This document shows positions 55,051 to 62,895 of a stretch of DNA of 64,000 nucleotides, piece after piece; positions within the stretch are counted from its first letter, which is position 1; the number at the start of each line of letters is the position of its first letter. A program made the translations under genes and the position numbers. A model generated the notes under the pieces. That model saw nothing but the letters and a program-made list of their open reading frames with translations. It searched no databases and was not told where the DNA came from. Origin of the DNA: DASSFG01 sp035547915 (GTDB lineage: Bacteria > Planctomycetota > Planctomycetia > Pirellulales > JAICIG01); the NCBI GenBank assembly GCA_035547915.1, contig DASZTS010000093.1, positions 1 to 64,000 of the forward strand, given 5' to 3'.

Positions 55051-55144
55051 CAGGTACCTTGGACCGGGGCTAGACGGTTTGGGCCGTCAGTGAGATAGCA
55101 TAGCGAAGCGGCGGCCGCTTTCAAGCAAAAATTGGCAGAGCAAA

Positions 55145-55179
55145 TAAAAAACCCGACAGGCACCGGGAGCCGATCCCGG
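55145..55179 (-). terminator. Second hairpin plus T6 on the minus strand
   Basis: CCCG/CGGG followed by six Ts (minus strand), overlapping a perfect CCGGGA/TCCCGG hairpin at 55163-55179. It lies five bases after the stop of the 95-residue gene. Confidence 0.6.
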
Positions 55180-55183
55180 CGGC

Positions 55184-55471
55184 TCAGACTCGGGGACGCG
55201 GCTTCTTTGTTTGGAAACCGAACGGTTCAAACCGCACGTAGACACTGACGGGCGGCAAGTCGCCAAACGTGACGGAAAGCGGGCGGTTCTCGTCGGCCGC
55301 CAGCCTCAAGGCTTTGTCCTGCTCGGCCGGCAATTCCTCGTCGAGATCGACAGTGAACGTTTCGCCTCCACTTGGCCGCAGGGTTCTTCGCCATTGGCCT
55401 TCGATCCGAAAACCCTCGATCGCAATGACGCCACGGCCCGTCGTCGGTTCCCCCACCTTCAATACTCGCAT
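55184..55471 (-). CDS. Hypothetical small protein
   Basis: A 95-residue protein of mixed beta character (GRGVIAIEGFRIEGQWRRT, PSGGETFTVDLDEELPAE, LPPVSVYVRFEPFGF). TGGAG lies upstream of the ATG, and two terminators follow it, which support an independent gene. Family not recognised. Confidence 0.5.
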   Translation of the reverse strand: MRVLKVGEPTTGRGVIAIEGFRIEGQWRRTLRPSGGETFTVDLDEELPAEQDKALRLAADENRPLSVTFGDLPPVSVYVRFEPFGFQTKKPRPRV

Positions 55472-55597
55472 TTCCGTTGCTCCAAAAAGAGAGTGAATCC
55501 AGCCCCCTACTCTCTTCTACGCAGTTGCCTATCGGTATTTTTTACGTACCGAAAGGGTCAGAAAAAGGGTCAGCCGAAATCGGCCATCCGGAAGGGT

Positions 55598-55640
55598 CAA
55601 AAAAGAAGCCTCGCAAGGCATTGACCTGCAAGGCTTTAAG
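55598..55640 (-). terminator. Terminator of tRNA-Pro
   Basis: On the minus strand AAGCCTTGCAGG and CCTTGCGAGGCTT form a stem with loop TCAATG and are followed by CTTTTTT, directly downstream of the tRNA-Pro 3' end. Confidence 0.65.
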
Positions 55641-55643
55641 AGG

Positions 55644-55718
55644 TCGGGGCGACTGGATTTGAACCAGCGACCTCTACGTCCCGAACGTAGCGCTCTAGCC
55701 AGGCTGAGCTACGCCCCG
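55644..55718 (-). tRNA. tRNA-Pro (anticodon CGG)
   Basis: A standard 75-nt cloverleaf on the minus strand. Acceptor CGGGGCG/CGCCCCG, anticodon stem CTACG/CGTAG with loop TTCGGGA (anticodon CGG), T loop TTCAAAT, discriminator A. CCA is not encoded. Confidence 0.95.
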
Positions 55719-56176
55719 AAGTTTTTCTTGTGCGGATTCGAGTTGATCTGTCTGCAAAAGTTGGCGACTTCAAGCGCGGTCGAGGCGGACTCGACGCACT
55801 CTACGTCGAAGAGATTCTACTAAGGAAGATTCGCGCTCTCAAGCCGAAGCTGCTAGGAGGGGCAAAAAGGGCTGAATTGGGCCCGCGGCGGAAATGCCGG
55901 TTAGCCGTCCGGGCAGCGCGGTCTGAGCACCTGATCCCGCTCCAGTCAGATCGGCCGATGCTTTGGGCGGTCAGTTCCCCGAATAACCGTTGATTCTTGA
56001 GCACGCTGAGCATGCCTCCACGCTCATTCTGGCTGCTCCTCATCGTCTGTCCGCCGTACGATTCCGCTTTTGTCGCGGTTCGACCAACTTTCTGGCGGCT
56101 TCCGTCTCGCCTAGCAGGCTGCCGAAAAACTCGTTGGATTGTTACATTGCCCGACATCGTCTGAAAGGAGCAAGCG
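55719..56176. other. Intergenic region with an IS left-end signature
   Basis: About 460 bases upstream of tRNA-Pro, so its promoter lies here. Two small opposing open frames show no family pattern and are not annotated. Near the right, AGGCTGCCGAAAAACTC at 56116-56132 resembles the terminal inverted repeat of IS1182/IS5-type elements. Confidence 0.4.
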
Positions 56177-56695
56177 ATGCGAGGTCGGAAGGATCCGCGG
56201 CCGCAACTGTTTTATTCGATCAACGTCGAGTCCCGGATTCGTCCGGACCATCCGTTGCGTCCACAGTCGGTGCTCAGCGCCCAATGGCCTTTGCCCGGCG
56301 CCGACGCCGCGGCGATCCTCACTGATTTTCTCCGCCACCTTGCCGCCGGGCAGAGCAACGCCGCGGCCCTGCGCGCCGCGCAGCTAGTCCGCATCGCAAC
56401 CCTGCGCCGCGAGCGTGGGGCCGCGCATCCTTTTCCATTGGGCGTCGCTGCGCATCACGGGGAATTAGCCATGCCTGTGGCGATCGAAATGAGAATAGCC
56501 ATGTTTGGTCTCCGCCACATGTGCGGCGATTCCGGTGAGCCAGGCAATTCCGGGCTGGCCAACCGTCCTGCGGCGATTGCCCGCGGACTACAGGGTCAAC
56601 GACCGCGCCCTGCACTTCATCCAATACGGCGGATGTTCCGGCGAATGGAACGAGTGGGTGGCTCCCGAGAACATCCGGAAGCGTTGATACGCTGA
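56116..56695 (+). mobile_element. Decayed locus: IS1182-type end and transposase start, CHAT and Tudor-like fragments
   Basis: After the IR-like sequence, a frame from ATG 56177 reads MRGRKDPRPQLFYSINVESR then RPDHPLR, the N-terminus of an IS1182/IS5-type transposase. It switches around 56263 to LTDFLRHLAAGQSNAAALRA and RRERGAAHPFP, the C-terminus of a CHAT-domain (caspase-like) protein. A different frame near 56590-56687 reads HFIQYGGCSGEWNEWVAPEN then IRKR, like the end of a Tudor/chromo-type domain. None is complete and no right IS end is seen. Confidence 0.55.
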
Positions 56696-56726
56696 CGTGC
56701 CGCAAGCTTGGCACCGGCGGCCGCAA

Positions 56727-57371
56727 TCAGAGCAGCATCTTGAGTGCCAGGAAGCCGAGGAAGACGAGGCCAAACAGTGCGAGCGTCAACCATTCGAAGT
56801 GACGCTCGAGCATCACTTTGGCGGGCTCACCGAAGAAGAACATGGCAGTGGCCACCAGGAAGAAGCGCGCCGAGCGGCCGAGGATCGAGGCGAGGATTAG
56901 CGTTTGCAGCGACACGCTCCGATGGAAGACACCCGCCCCGATCGTGAAGACCTTGTACGGGATCGGCGTGAATGCCGCGGCCAGGATAGCCAGAAAGGCA
57001 TTCTTGCCGTAAAGATCCTCGACCTCTGCGAAGTTGGCGTGGGTAAAGCCCGGCACATAGTTGAAGAAGAAATCGTCGACACTGAGCCACAGCGCCCGGC
57101 CGATGTACCACCCGGCGATACCCCCCAGCACGGAGGCGACCGCGCTCACGCCGGCATAGAAGAAAGCGCGACGCGGCTTCGAAACCGACAGGGCGATCTG
57201 CAAAACGTCGGGGGGGATCGGAAAGAAAGAGCTCTCGGCGAACGACAAAAGCGCGAGCGCCGGCGTGCCGTACGGCGTCTCGGCCCAATGCAGCACCCAG
57301 TGATAAAGCCGCTTCAGTGGCCCCAGCCTGGCCGGCGCAACCTGCATTCCCGCTTCGCTCATCTCGTCCAC
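56727..57371 (-). CDS. YqaA/DedA-type membrane protein (VTT domain)
   Basis: A 214-residue multi-pass protein. LSFAESSFFPIPPDVLQIAL, GGIAGWYIGRALW and AAAFTPIPYKVFTIGAGVF are the VTT/SNARE-associated signatures of the DedA superfamily (YqaA branch), which includes lipid scramblase-like proteins. Start at ATG 57371 or 57347. Function unknown beyond family. Confidence 0.85.
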   Translation of the reverse strand: MDEMSEAGMQVAPARLGPLKRLYHWVLHWAETPYGTPALALLSFAESSFFPIPPDVLQIALSVSKPRRAFFYAGVSAVASVLGGIAGWYIGRALWLSVDDFFFNYVPGFTHANFAEVEDLYGKNAFLAILAAAFTPIPYKVFTIGAGVFHRSVSLQTLILASILGRSARFFLVATAMFFFGEPAKVMLERHFEWLTLALFGLVFLGFLALKMLL

Positions 57372-57565
57372 TTCTCTTTTACCGAGAAAAAAGGCATGTT
57401 GCCGTTAGTGTACCCGCGACACGCAAACTTGGCATAGACCGAAAGAGCGGCACGCGGACGCGCGAAGCGGCCTAGACTTGCGGTAGCCATCGACCCGATG
57501 GCGCGTAAAACTCGACAACGCGATCGCTACTGTTGTGTTCTCCAGACCCCGCGTATGTTAGTGCC

Positions 57566-58543
57566 ATGACGACGAGAGCCCTCATCACCGGCATCACCGG
57601 CCAAGACGGAGCGTATCTGGCCAGGTTCCTGCTCGGCAAGGGATATGAAGTGCATGGGATGGTGCGGCGCTCGAGCAGCGAGAATTTCGAGCGCATCGCC
57701 GACCTGGCCGGCCGCATCACGTTGCACCAGGCCGACCTGCTCGACCAGTTGTCGATCGTGAACCTGTTGCGAGAGATCGCGCCGCGCGAGGTCTACAACC
57801 TGGCGGCGCAGAGCTTCGTGCCCACGAGCTGGGTGCAGCCGCTGTTGACGGGCGAGTTTACCGCCTTGGGCGTGACACGTGTGCTCGAGGCGATCCGGCT
57901 CGTGGATCAGAGCATTCGCTTCTATCAGGCCAGCAGCAGCGAGATGTTCGGCAAGGTGCAACAAGAGCCGCAGACCGAGCGCACCCCGTTTTGGCCCCGC
58001 AGCCCCTACGGCGTGTCGAAGGTCTACGGCCATTGGATCACGGTCAACTACCGCGAAAGCTACGGCATGTTCTGCTGCTCGGGCATCCTCTTCAACCACG
58101 AGTCGCCGCTGCGGGGCAAGGAGTTTGTCACCCGCAAGGTGACCGACGCCGCCGCCCGCATCAAGCTGGGCGTACAAAAGGAACTGCGGCTGGGAAATCT
58201 CGACGCGATGCGCGACTGGGGCTTTGCCGGCGATTACGTCGAGGCGATGTGGCTGATGCTACAGCAGGACGAGCCCGACGACTACGTGGTGGCCACGGGC
58301 GAGAAACACACCGTCCGCGAGGTGGTCGACATCGCTTTCGCCCGTGTGGGGCTCGATCCGGCGAAGTATGTGGTCGTCGACCCCGCGCTGTTGCGGCCGG
58401 CCGAAGTCAACCACTTGTGCGGCGACGCCAGCCAGGCGCGCAGCAAGCTCGGTTGGCGGCCGCGCGTCGATTTTCGAGGCCTCGTCGAAATGATGGTCGA
58501 CGCCGACCTGGAACGGGTACGTCGCGAGATCGCCGGCAAATAG
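57566..58543 (+). CDS. gmd: GDP-mannose 4,6-dehydratase
   Basis: A 325-residue extended SDR converting GDP-mannose to GDP-4-keto-6-deoxymannose, the first step toward GDP-fucose or rhamnose-type sugars. TGITGQDGAYLARFLL binds NADP, YQASSSEMFGKVQ and YGVSKVYGHWITVNYRESYG form the active site, and FVTRKVTDAAARIKLG and RDWGFAGDYVEAMW follow. ATG 57566 (MTTRALITG) is the canonical start. No fucose synthase is adjacent. Confidence 0.95.
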   Translation: MTTRALITGITGQDGAYLARFLLGKGYEVHGMVRRSSSENFERIADLAGRITLHQADLLDQLSIVNLLREIAPREVYNLAAQSFVPTSWVQPLLTGEFTALGVTRVLEAIRLVDQSIRFYQASSSEMFGKVQQEPQTERTPFWPRSPYGVSKVYGHWITVNYRESYGMFCCSGILFNHESPLRGKEFVTRKVTDAAARIKLGVQKELRLGNLDAMRDWGFAGDYVEAMWLMLQQDEPDDYVVATGEKHTVREVVDIAFARVGLDPAKYVVVDPALLRPAEVNHLCGDASQARSKLGWRPRVDFRGLVEMMVDADLERVRREIAGK

Positions 58544-58571
58544 CGCGAATTCCGTGATACTTCGCCGGGAA

Positions 58572-59351
58572 ATGACCGTTTGCCGTACGATCGTCGATGT
58601 GCCTCGCGACGGGGCTTGGAACATGGCGATCGACGAGGTGTTGCTCGCGCGGGCGACGGCCGAACAACGGCTACAGCTCCGCGTCTACGAATGGAACGTG
58701 GCCACGGTTTCGCTGGGCTATTTCCAGAAGGTCGCTGAACGGCAGCAACATCCGCCCAGCCTGGGCTGCCCGTTCGTGCGACGTCCGAGCGGCGGGGGTG
58801 CCATTGTTCACGATCGCGAGGTCACTTACTCGCTGGCCGTACCCGCCGGCCGAGAGGGCGACCCGGGCGTTCTCTACCGGCGCGTCCACACGGCCCTCGT
58901 CGAGTTGCTGGGCCGGCTGGGCGCACGGGCCCACCTTTGTGAAACCGCCGATCAGCGAGAAAAAGAGCCACTTCTGACGGATCGCCCTAGCATCGGGCCG
59001 CGCGGTGGATCGGTGCCGCTGCTCTGTTTCCAGCGCCACTCGCCCGGCGACGTCCTGCTCGACGGCCACAAAGTGATCGGCAGCGCTCAGCGGCGGGGCC
59101 AGGGCGCCATCTTGCAACATGGCAGCGTGCTGCTCGACACCTCACCGGCCGCGCCCGAGTTGCCCGGTATTCTGAATCTCGCGCCGGTTTCGCTGTCGCG
59201 AGGTGAATGGTCGCGACATTTGCAAGACGCTCTTGCGCGTGCATTCGATTGCACGCCCGTCGAGAAGGGCCTGACCGAAGCGGAAATCGGTGCGGCGGAG
59301 CATCTAGTGGCCACGAAATACGGCTGCGATCCGTGGAACCGCCGCCGATAG
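58572..59351 (+). CDS. Lipoate-protein ligase family (LplA/LipM-type)
   Basis: A 259-residue BPL_LplA_LipB-fold protein: NMAIDEVLLARATAE, RRPSGGGAIVHDREVTYS for lipoyl-AMP, and GHKVIGSAQRRGQGAILQHG with the invariant Lys. It would attach lipoate (or octanoate) to lipoyl domains. ATG 58572 is preferred; an in-frame GTG lies six codons upstream without a ribosome-binding site. Confidence 0.85.
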   Translation: MTVCRTIVDVPRDGAWNMAIDEVLLARATAEQRLQLRVYEWNVATVSLGYFQKVAERQQHPPSLGCPFVRRPSGGGAIVHDREVTYSLAVPAGREGDPGVLYRRVHTALVELLGRLGARAHLCETADQREKEPLLTDRPSIGPRGGSVPLLCFQRHSPGDVLLDGHKVIGSAQRRGQGAILQHGSVLLDTSPAAPELPGILNLAPVSLSRGEWSRHLQDALARAFDCTPVEKGLTEAEIGAAEHLVATKYGCDPWNRRR

Positions 59352-59386
59352 CGAAGAGTCGCCAACTTCGCTCTTCGCAAATTTTT
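59351..59386 (+). terminator. Rho-independent terminator after the lipoate-ligase gene
   Basis: GCGAAGAG (59351-59358) pairs perfectly with CTCTTCGC (59371-59378), followed by AAATTTTT. The left arm begins inside the stop codon. Confidence 0.75.
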
Positions 59387-59868
59387 AACAAAACTTTTGA
59401 CTTGTGACTTTAGGATTGTTATGCTCTGGGCTGTTGCTCCATTTTGCCGGCAGGCCGTAGCTTATGCGTGCCCCTCACAGTGAGGGGTTGCTTGGCTAGC
59501 AGAATGTGAGAAACTCACAGAGGCGCGGAAAGAGAGAGGCATCGCAAAGCGTTCGCAGCGTCGCAGTTCAGCGACGGTGGTGCCAAGTACGCCGAGCGTT
59601 TCACGGTCAGTCATTTTCATCGGGCGTGGCTTTTTATTCGACGGCGCGTTGGTTCTTGCAGCGATTATTCGTTTACAGCTCAAGCCCAACGATCCCTTTT
59701 GGCCGATGATCTTGATTGGGATTTGATCCGGTTAGGGGCGGTTAAGAAATAGCGGGTTCTCACAAGTCGGTTGCCTGACAGAGTGACACATGCTCGCCAG
59801 AGGGGTTCGCAAGCGCTGATCCCATAATTCGATTCCATCCGTAACCTCTGCGGAGCGATGTCACGCAA
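59352..59868. other. Long intergenic region with a strong sigma-70-like promoter
   Basis: About 520 bases. After the terminator there is TTGACT (59397-59402), a 17-base spacer and TATGCT (59420-59425). The remaining ~440 bases before the FHA gene contain CCCCTCACAGTGAGGGG (59472-59488), a perfect CCCCTCAC/GTGAGGGG hairpin, but no supported protein gene. Confidence 0.4.
59397..59425 (+). promoter_or_regulatory. Candidate sigma-70 promoter
   Basis: TTGACT-N17-TATGCT: the -35 and -10 hexamers each differ from the consensus at one or two positions and the spacing is ideal. It points to the FHA gene ~440 bases away or to an unrecognised small RNA. Confidence 0.5.
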
Positions 59869-60516
59869 ATGGACGTACGACTGAAGGTTTTGGTCGGTAA
59901 GAACGCCGGACAAGAATTAGCGGTCCCCGGACCAAAATTCTTTATCGGTAGGGCGGAAGACTGCCAACTCAGGCCGCGCAGCGACCTGATCAGCCGGCAC
60001 CATTGTGTGCTGCTGATCGAGGATTCGTTCGTGGCCGTGCGCGATTTTGGCAGCAAGAACGGTACGATCGTGAACGACGAGCGCATCGTCGGCGAGCGGG
60101 AACTGAAGCAAGGCGACCACCTGGTGGTAGGCCCGCTCGAGTTCGAGGTGCAAGTGCACGCGCCGACACCCTCGAAGAAGCGCCCGAAGGTCGAGAGCGT
60201 CAAGGAAGCGGCCGCCCGCACGGCGGAAGGGCACCGCGACGAAAAGCTGGACGTCAGTCAATGGCTGGGCGACGGCGACTCGAAGGTCGGGAACGCCGAG
60301 ACGCGCGTCATCAACATGAACGAAACCGGCGAGCTCGACTTGGGCAACGGCCACTCCGCCGCTCCGGTGCCGGCGGAATCCGCGCCTGCGGCGAAGCCGG
60401 AGCCGGTGGCAGCAGCCAAGGCAGGCTCGGGTAAGCTTCCCCCGGTACCCAAGTCGCAGACAGACAGTCGTGCCGCCGCGGCGGACGTGCTGAATAAGTT
60501 CTTCAAGCGGCGCTAA
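59869..60516 (+). CDS. FHA-domain protein
   Basis: A 215-residue protein. Residues 1-95 form an FHA phosphopeptide-binding domain with FFIGRAEDCQLR, the core S/H pair in LISRHHC, and FGSKNGTIVND. The rest is a flexible Lys/Ala/Pro-rich linker ending in DVLNKFFKRR. It would read Ser/Thr phosphorylation signals, so a kinase partner is expected but not in the window. Confidence 0.9.
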   Translation: MDVRLKVLVGKNAGQELAVPGPKFFIGRAEDCQLRPRSDLISRHHCVLLIEDSFVAVRDFGSKNGTIVNDERIVGERELKQGDHLVVGPLEFEVQVHAPTPSKKRPKVESVKEAAARTAEGHRDEKLDVSQWLGDGDSKVGNAETRVINMNETGELDLGNGHSAAPVPAESAPAAKPEPVAAAKAGSGKLPPVPKSQTDSRAAAADVLNKFFKRR

Positions 60517-60605
60517 GCCGTTTCGGATCGAGACCCGGCTATCGCGCAGCGACGTGCGTTTTCTCGCGCGGTCGGCGCGATGAACGTCGGGTCTTCGTCG
60601 TTTTT

Positions 60606-60705
60606 GAGAGCAACGGATAAAGCCGAATCGAACTCGGCAAAGTTCGGCGTTCCACGGCCGATCTTTTTGCGCACGGCGCTCCGGCTTACGGTTTTTGTCA
60701 GGTGC
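60606..60705. repeat. Structured dispersed repeat, copy C
   Basis: Third copy: AGAGCAACGGATAAAGCCGA at the left, CACGGCCGATCTTTTTGCGC in the core followed by GGCGCTCCGG as in copy A, and GGTTTTTGTCAGGTGC at the right. It lies between the FHA gene and the 68-residue gene. Confidence 0.65.
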
Positions 60706-60791
60706 CGTGGGGCTGCAATCGCTTGCCCGCAGCCGTGCGCCATACTAGGTTCAATCGTTGGTTGCATCACCAGCGAGGAAATCGACGAACC

Positions 60792-60998
60792 ATGTCCACG
60801 GCCGACGACGAAGCGTTGAAACGACGATACCGGGAGTTTTTGGACTTACTGCCGCTGACGATCGAGATTGCGGGCCTGGCGACCAACAGCTCGCCGCGCA
60901 GCTTCACCAGCGAACAGATGGAGGCCCGTGCCCAGGTCCTGTCGTCTGCGTTCAAGTTGGCTCGCCAGGTCGTCCGCGAGGCGATCAAATCGGGCTGA
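60792..60998 (+). CDS. Small conserved-looking hypothetical protein
   Basis: A 68-residue, all-helical protein (LKRRYREFLDLLPLTIEIAG, EARAQVLSSAFKLARQVVRE). The upstream frame to 60702 crosses a repeat, so ATG 60792 is chosen. Family name unknown; the hydrophobic pattern is regular enough for a real helical hairpin. Confidence 0.55.
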   Translation: MSTADDEALKRRYREFLDLLPLTIEIAGLATNSSPRSFTSEQMEARAQVLSSAFKLARQVVREAIKSG

Positions 60999-61152
60999 AC
61001 GGCCCCCGGACAATCGCTTTTTCTCGCTTGACCGCGGTTTTCCCGCCGACTTATAGTTCTAAGAGGTTGCGGAGAATTTCCCGCATCTCCGGGGCGTTTC
61101 TCGTCAGCCTCGAAGCTTACGGAGAGGCTAGCAAGCTGCCAAGGAGCGCGGT

Positions 61153-61446
61153 TTGCAGACTGCTCCCGGTGGGACCCCGACAAAGCGAGCAAGATTGGTG
61201 AAAGCCTCGAAAAAAGAGCGTAAGCAGGCGGCCATCCTCGGCCTGGGGCTCGATGGCGACGACGGGCATACCAGGCTGACTCGGGGAAAGAACTTCGTGT
61301 TGTATGGCGGCTCGCAAGACACGCACGCCCAGATGCAGGAAACGGCCGTAAAAATCAACGAGCATTTAGACCGCCGCGGAAAGAGCCTGGAAGAGGTGTC
61401 GCCCCGCGAATTGCGCGATATTTACCGCGAAGTCACCGACCGTTAA
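61153..61446 (+). CDS. Small hypothetical protein
   Basis: A 97-residue protein starting at TTG 61153 after AAGGAG at 6 bases. A basic N-terminus is followed by TRLTRGKNFVLYGGSQDTHA and MQETAVKINEHLDRRGKSLE then VSPRELRDIYREV. The second half is a plausible helix-turn-helix-like pair. Not recognised as a named family. Confidence 0.6.
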   Translation: MQTAPGGTPTKRARLVKASKKERKQAAILGLGLDGDDGHTRLTRGKNFVLYGGSQDTHAQMQETAVKINEHLDRRGKSLEEVSPRELRDIYREVTDR

Positions 61447-61658
61447 ACGCCTATCCGCATGTTGTCGTGGGCACTGCCGGTCTTGCTGGTCGGGAATTGC
61501 CTCGCGGTCTCTTGGCAGCCCAAAAAGTGACCAAAAATCGATCGGAGCGTCTCGCTTTTCCCGCATCGCCCGAGGGTTTTCTGGGGAGCATCTAAAACCT
61601 GAAACCGGACCGAGTTCCGGCAGGTATTCCCGGTCGGAGTGGCTTCACGGCAGCCGAG

Positions 61659-62222
61659 GTGAGCAATTTGCCGGATGACGTTTCCGAACTAGTTCGGCGC
61701 AGCCTGGCGGGCGAGCAAGCGGCGATGACCGAATTGGTCGACTGTTTCCGCGGCCAGGTGTTCGGTCTCTGTTACCGCATGCTCGGTCATCGGCAGGACG
61801 CGGAAGATGTGACGCAGGAGTCGTTCGTGCGGGCGCTGCGCAGCCTGGCGCGCTGGGACAACCAACGGGATTTCCGGCCCTGGCTGTTGGCCATCGCGGC
61901 CAATCGGTGTCGCAGCCTGCTGGCGACGCGCCGCAACGTGCCGAAGCCCTCTTCCGAGGTGGAGGAATTGCCCGACGCGCGCTCCTTTCGTGAGGAGCGG
62001 CACGTGGGAGAGGAAGTGTCGCTGGCCCTGGCCCGTTTGCGGGAAGAATACCGGCAGGCGTTTGTGCTGTTCCATGAACAAGAATTGACCTACGCGGAGA
62101 TCGCCGAAGTGCTCGACTGTCCGGTAGGAACGGTGAAGACGTGGGTGCACCGAGCTCGCCGCGACCTGGCCGAGCATCTGCGCCGACGAGGCTTCGTCAA
62201 GGAGTCGTCCGATGCGGTGTGA
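61659..62222 (+). CDS. ECF RNA polymerase sigma factor (RpoE-like)
   Basis: A 187-residue sigma factor. Region 2: LCYRMLGHRQDAEDVTQESF; region 4: LREEYRQAFVLFHEQELTYA followed by IAEVLDCPVGTVKTWVHRARRDL. GTG 61659 (MSNLPDD) is the start. It overlaps the anti-sigma gene by 11 bases, so both are translationally linked. It would direct transcription of envelope or stress genes, possibly its own operon. Confidence 0.9.
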   Translation: MSNLPDDVSELVRRSLAGEQAAMTELVDCFRGQVFGLCYRMLGHRQDAEDVTQESFVRALRSLARWDNQRDFRPWLLAIAANRCRSLLATRRNVPKPSSEVEELPDARSFREERHVGEEVSLALARLREEYRQAFVLFHEQELTYAEIAEVLDCPVGTVKTWVHRARRDLAEHLRRRGFVKESSDAV

Positions 62223-62895
62223 CGAGTTTGAATCGCGGCTGAACGAGGTGCTCGACGAGCGGCGGCCACTGTCGTCGGCCCCCGACATCGAAGAGCATGC
62301 GCGGCGTTGCGGCCAATGTCGGGAGGTGGCTCGCAGCTACGAAGCCATGACGGCCGGCTTGCACTACGACACGGTGCCTACCGTGCCCGAGGGCCTGACC
62401 GCCAGGATCGTGAACGAGGCGATGCGGTCCGGGCGGGAAGCGCGGCCTGCCGAACGGCACGTCGCCGTACTGCGATATCCACGACGTTTGCCGGCCGCGG
62501 CACTTCTGGCGGCCGTGCTCCTCCTGGCCGTGACGCTGACCTGGATCGATCATCGGCGAGGCAGCGACGGGCCGCGCGGGAAGGCGGAAACGGATTCGGT
62601 GGCACAGGCCGACCGACCCCGGCCGGCGCAGGTGCTGAATCAAAAGCCGCCCGGGGCGGGGAGTGCCATCGACGAACAGGTCGACCGCGCGACGGCGCCG
62701 CACGAGACAGACTCCTTCGCGTCCCAGAATCTGTTGAATCTTGGTTCTTTGCCCGCCGCGGGCTGGGCGCAGCCTGGCGCCGAGTGGGCACAAGAGATGG
62801 CCGACGGCTTGCAGCCGGTCACGCGCCCCACGGTCGGCGCCATCAACGGGTTCCTGAACTTGTGGGGCATCGGCGACGAGGGGCGTCGGTCATGA
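62212..62895 (+). CDS. Anti-sigma factor with a zinc-finger-like motif
   Basis: A 227-residue protein. The N-terminal cytoplasmic part has HxxxCxxC as EEHARRCGQCREV (with Cys3 upstream), the ZAS-type zinc-binding anti-sigma domain. A transmembrane helix follows at about 94-111 (AAALLAAVLLLAVTLTW), then a ~115-residue Pro/Ala-rich periplasmic tail. It overlaps both neighbours (sigma upstream, next gene by ATGA). Confidence 0.8.
   Translation: MRCDEFESRLNEVLDERRPLSSAPDIEEHARRCGQCREVARSYEAMTAGLHYDTVPTVPEGLTARIVNEAMRSGREARPAERHVAVLRYPRRLPAAALLAAVLLLAVTLTWIDHRRGSDGPRGKAETDSVAQADRPRPAQVLNQKPPGAGSAIDEQVDRATAPHETDSFASQNLLNLGSLPAAGWAQPGAEWAQEMADGLQPVTRPTVGAINGFLNLWGIGDEGRRS

Noticed and set aside
40800..55718. 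A genomic island integrated at the tRNA-Pro 3' end
   Set aside because: The gene content looks accessory, but I found no integrase and no repeat of the tRNA 3' end on the other side, so boundaries cannot be claimed.
55730..56157. Two small opposing open frames between tRNA-Pro and the decayed IS locus
   Set aside because: No ribosome-binding site, no compositional or family signal, and they overlap each other.
61586..61640. A possible fourth copy of the dispersed structured repeat
   Set aside because: Only the left-end-like AAACCGGACCGAGTTCCGG is present; the core and right end are missing, so similarity may be chance.
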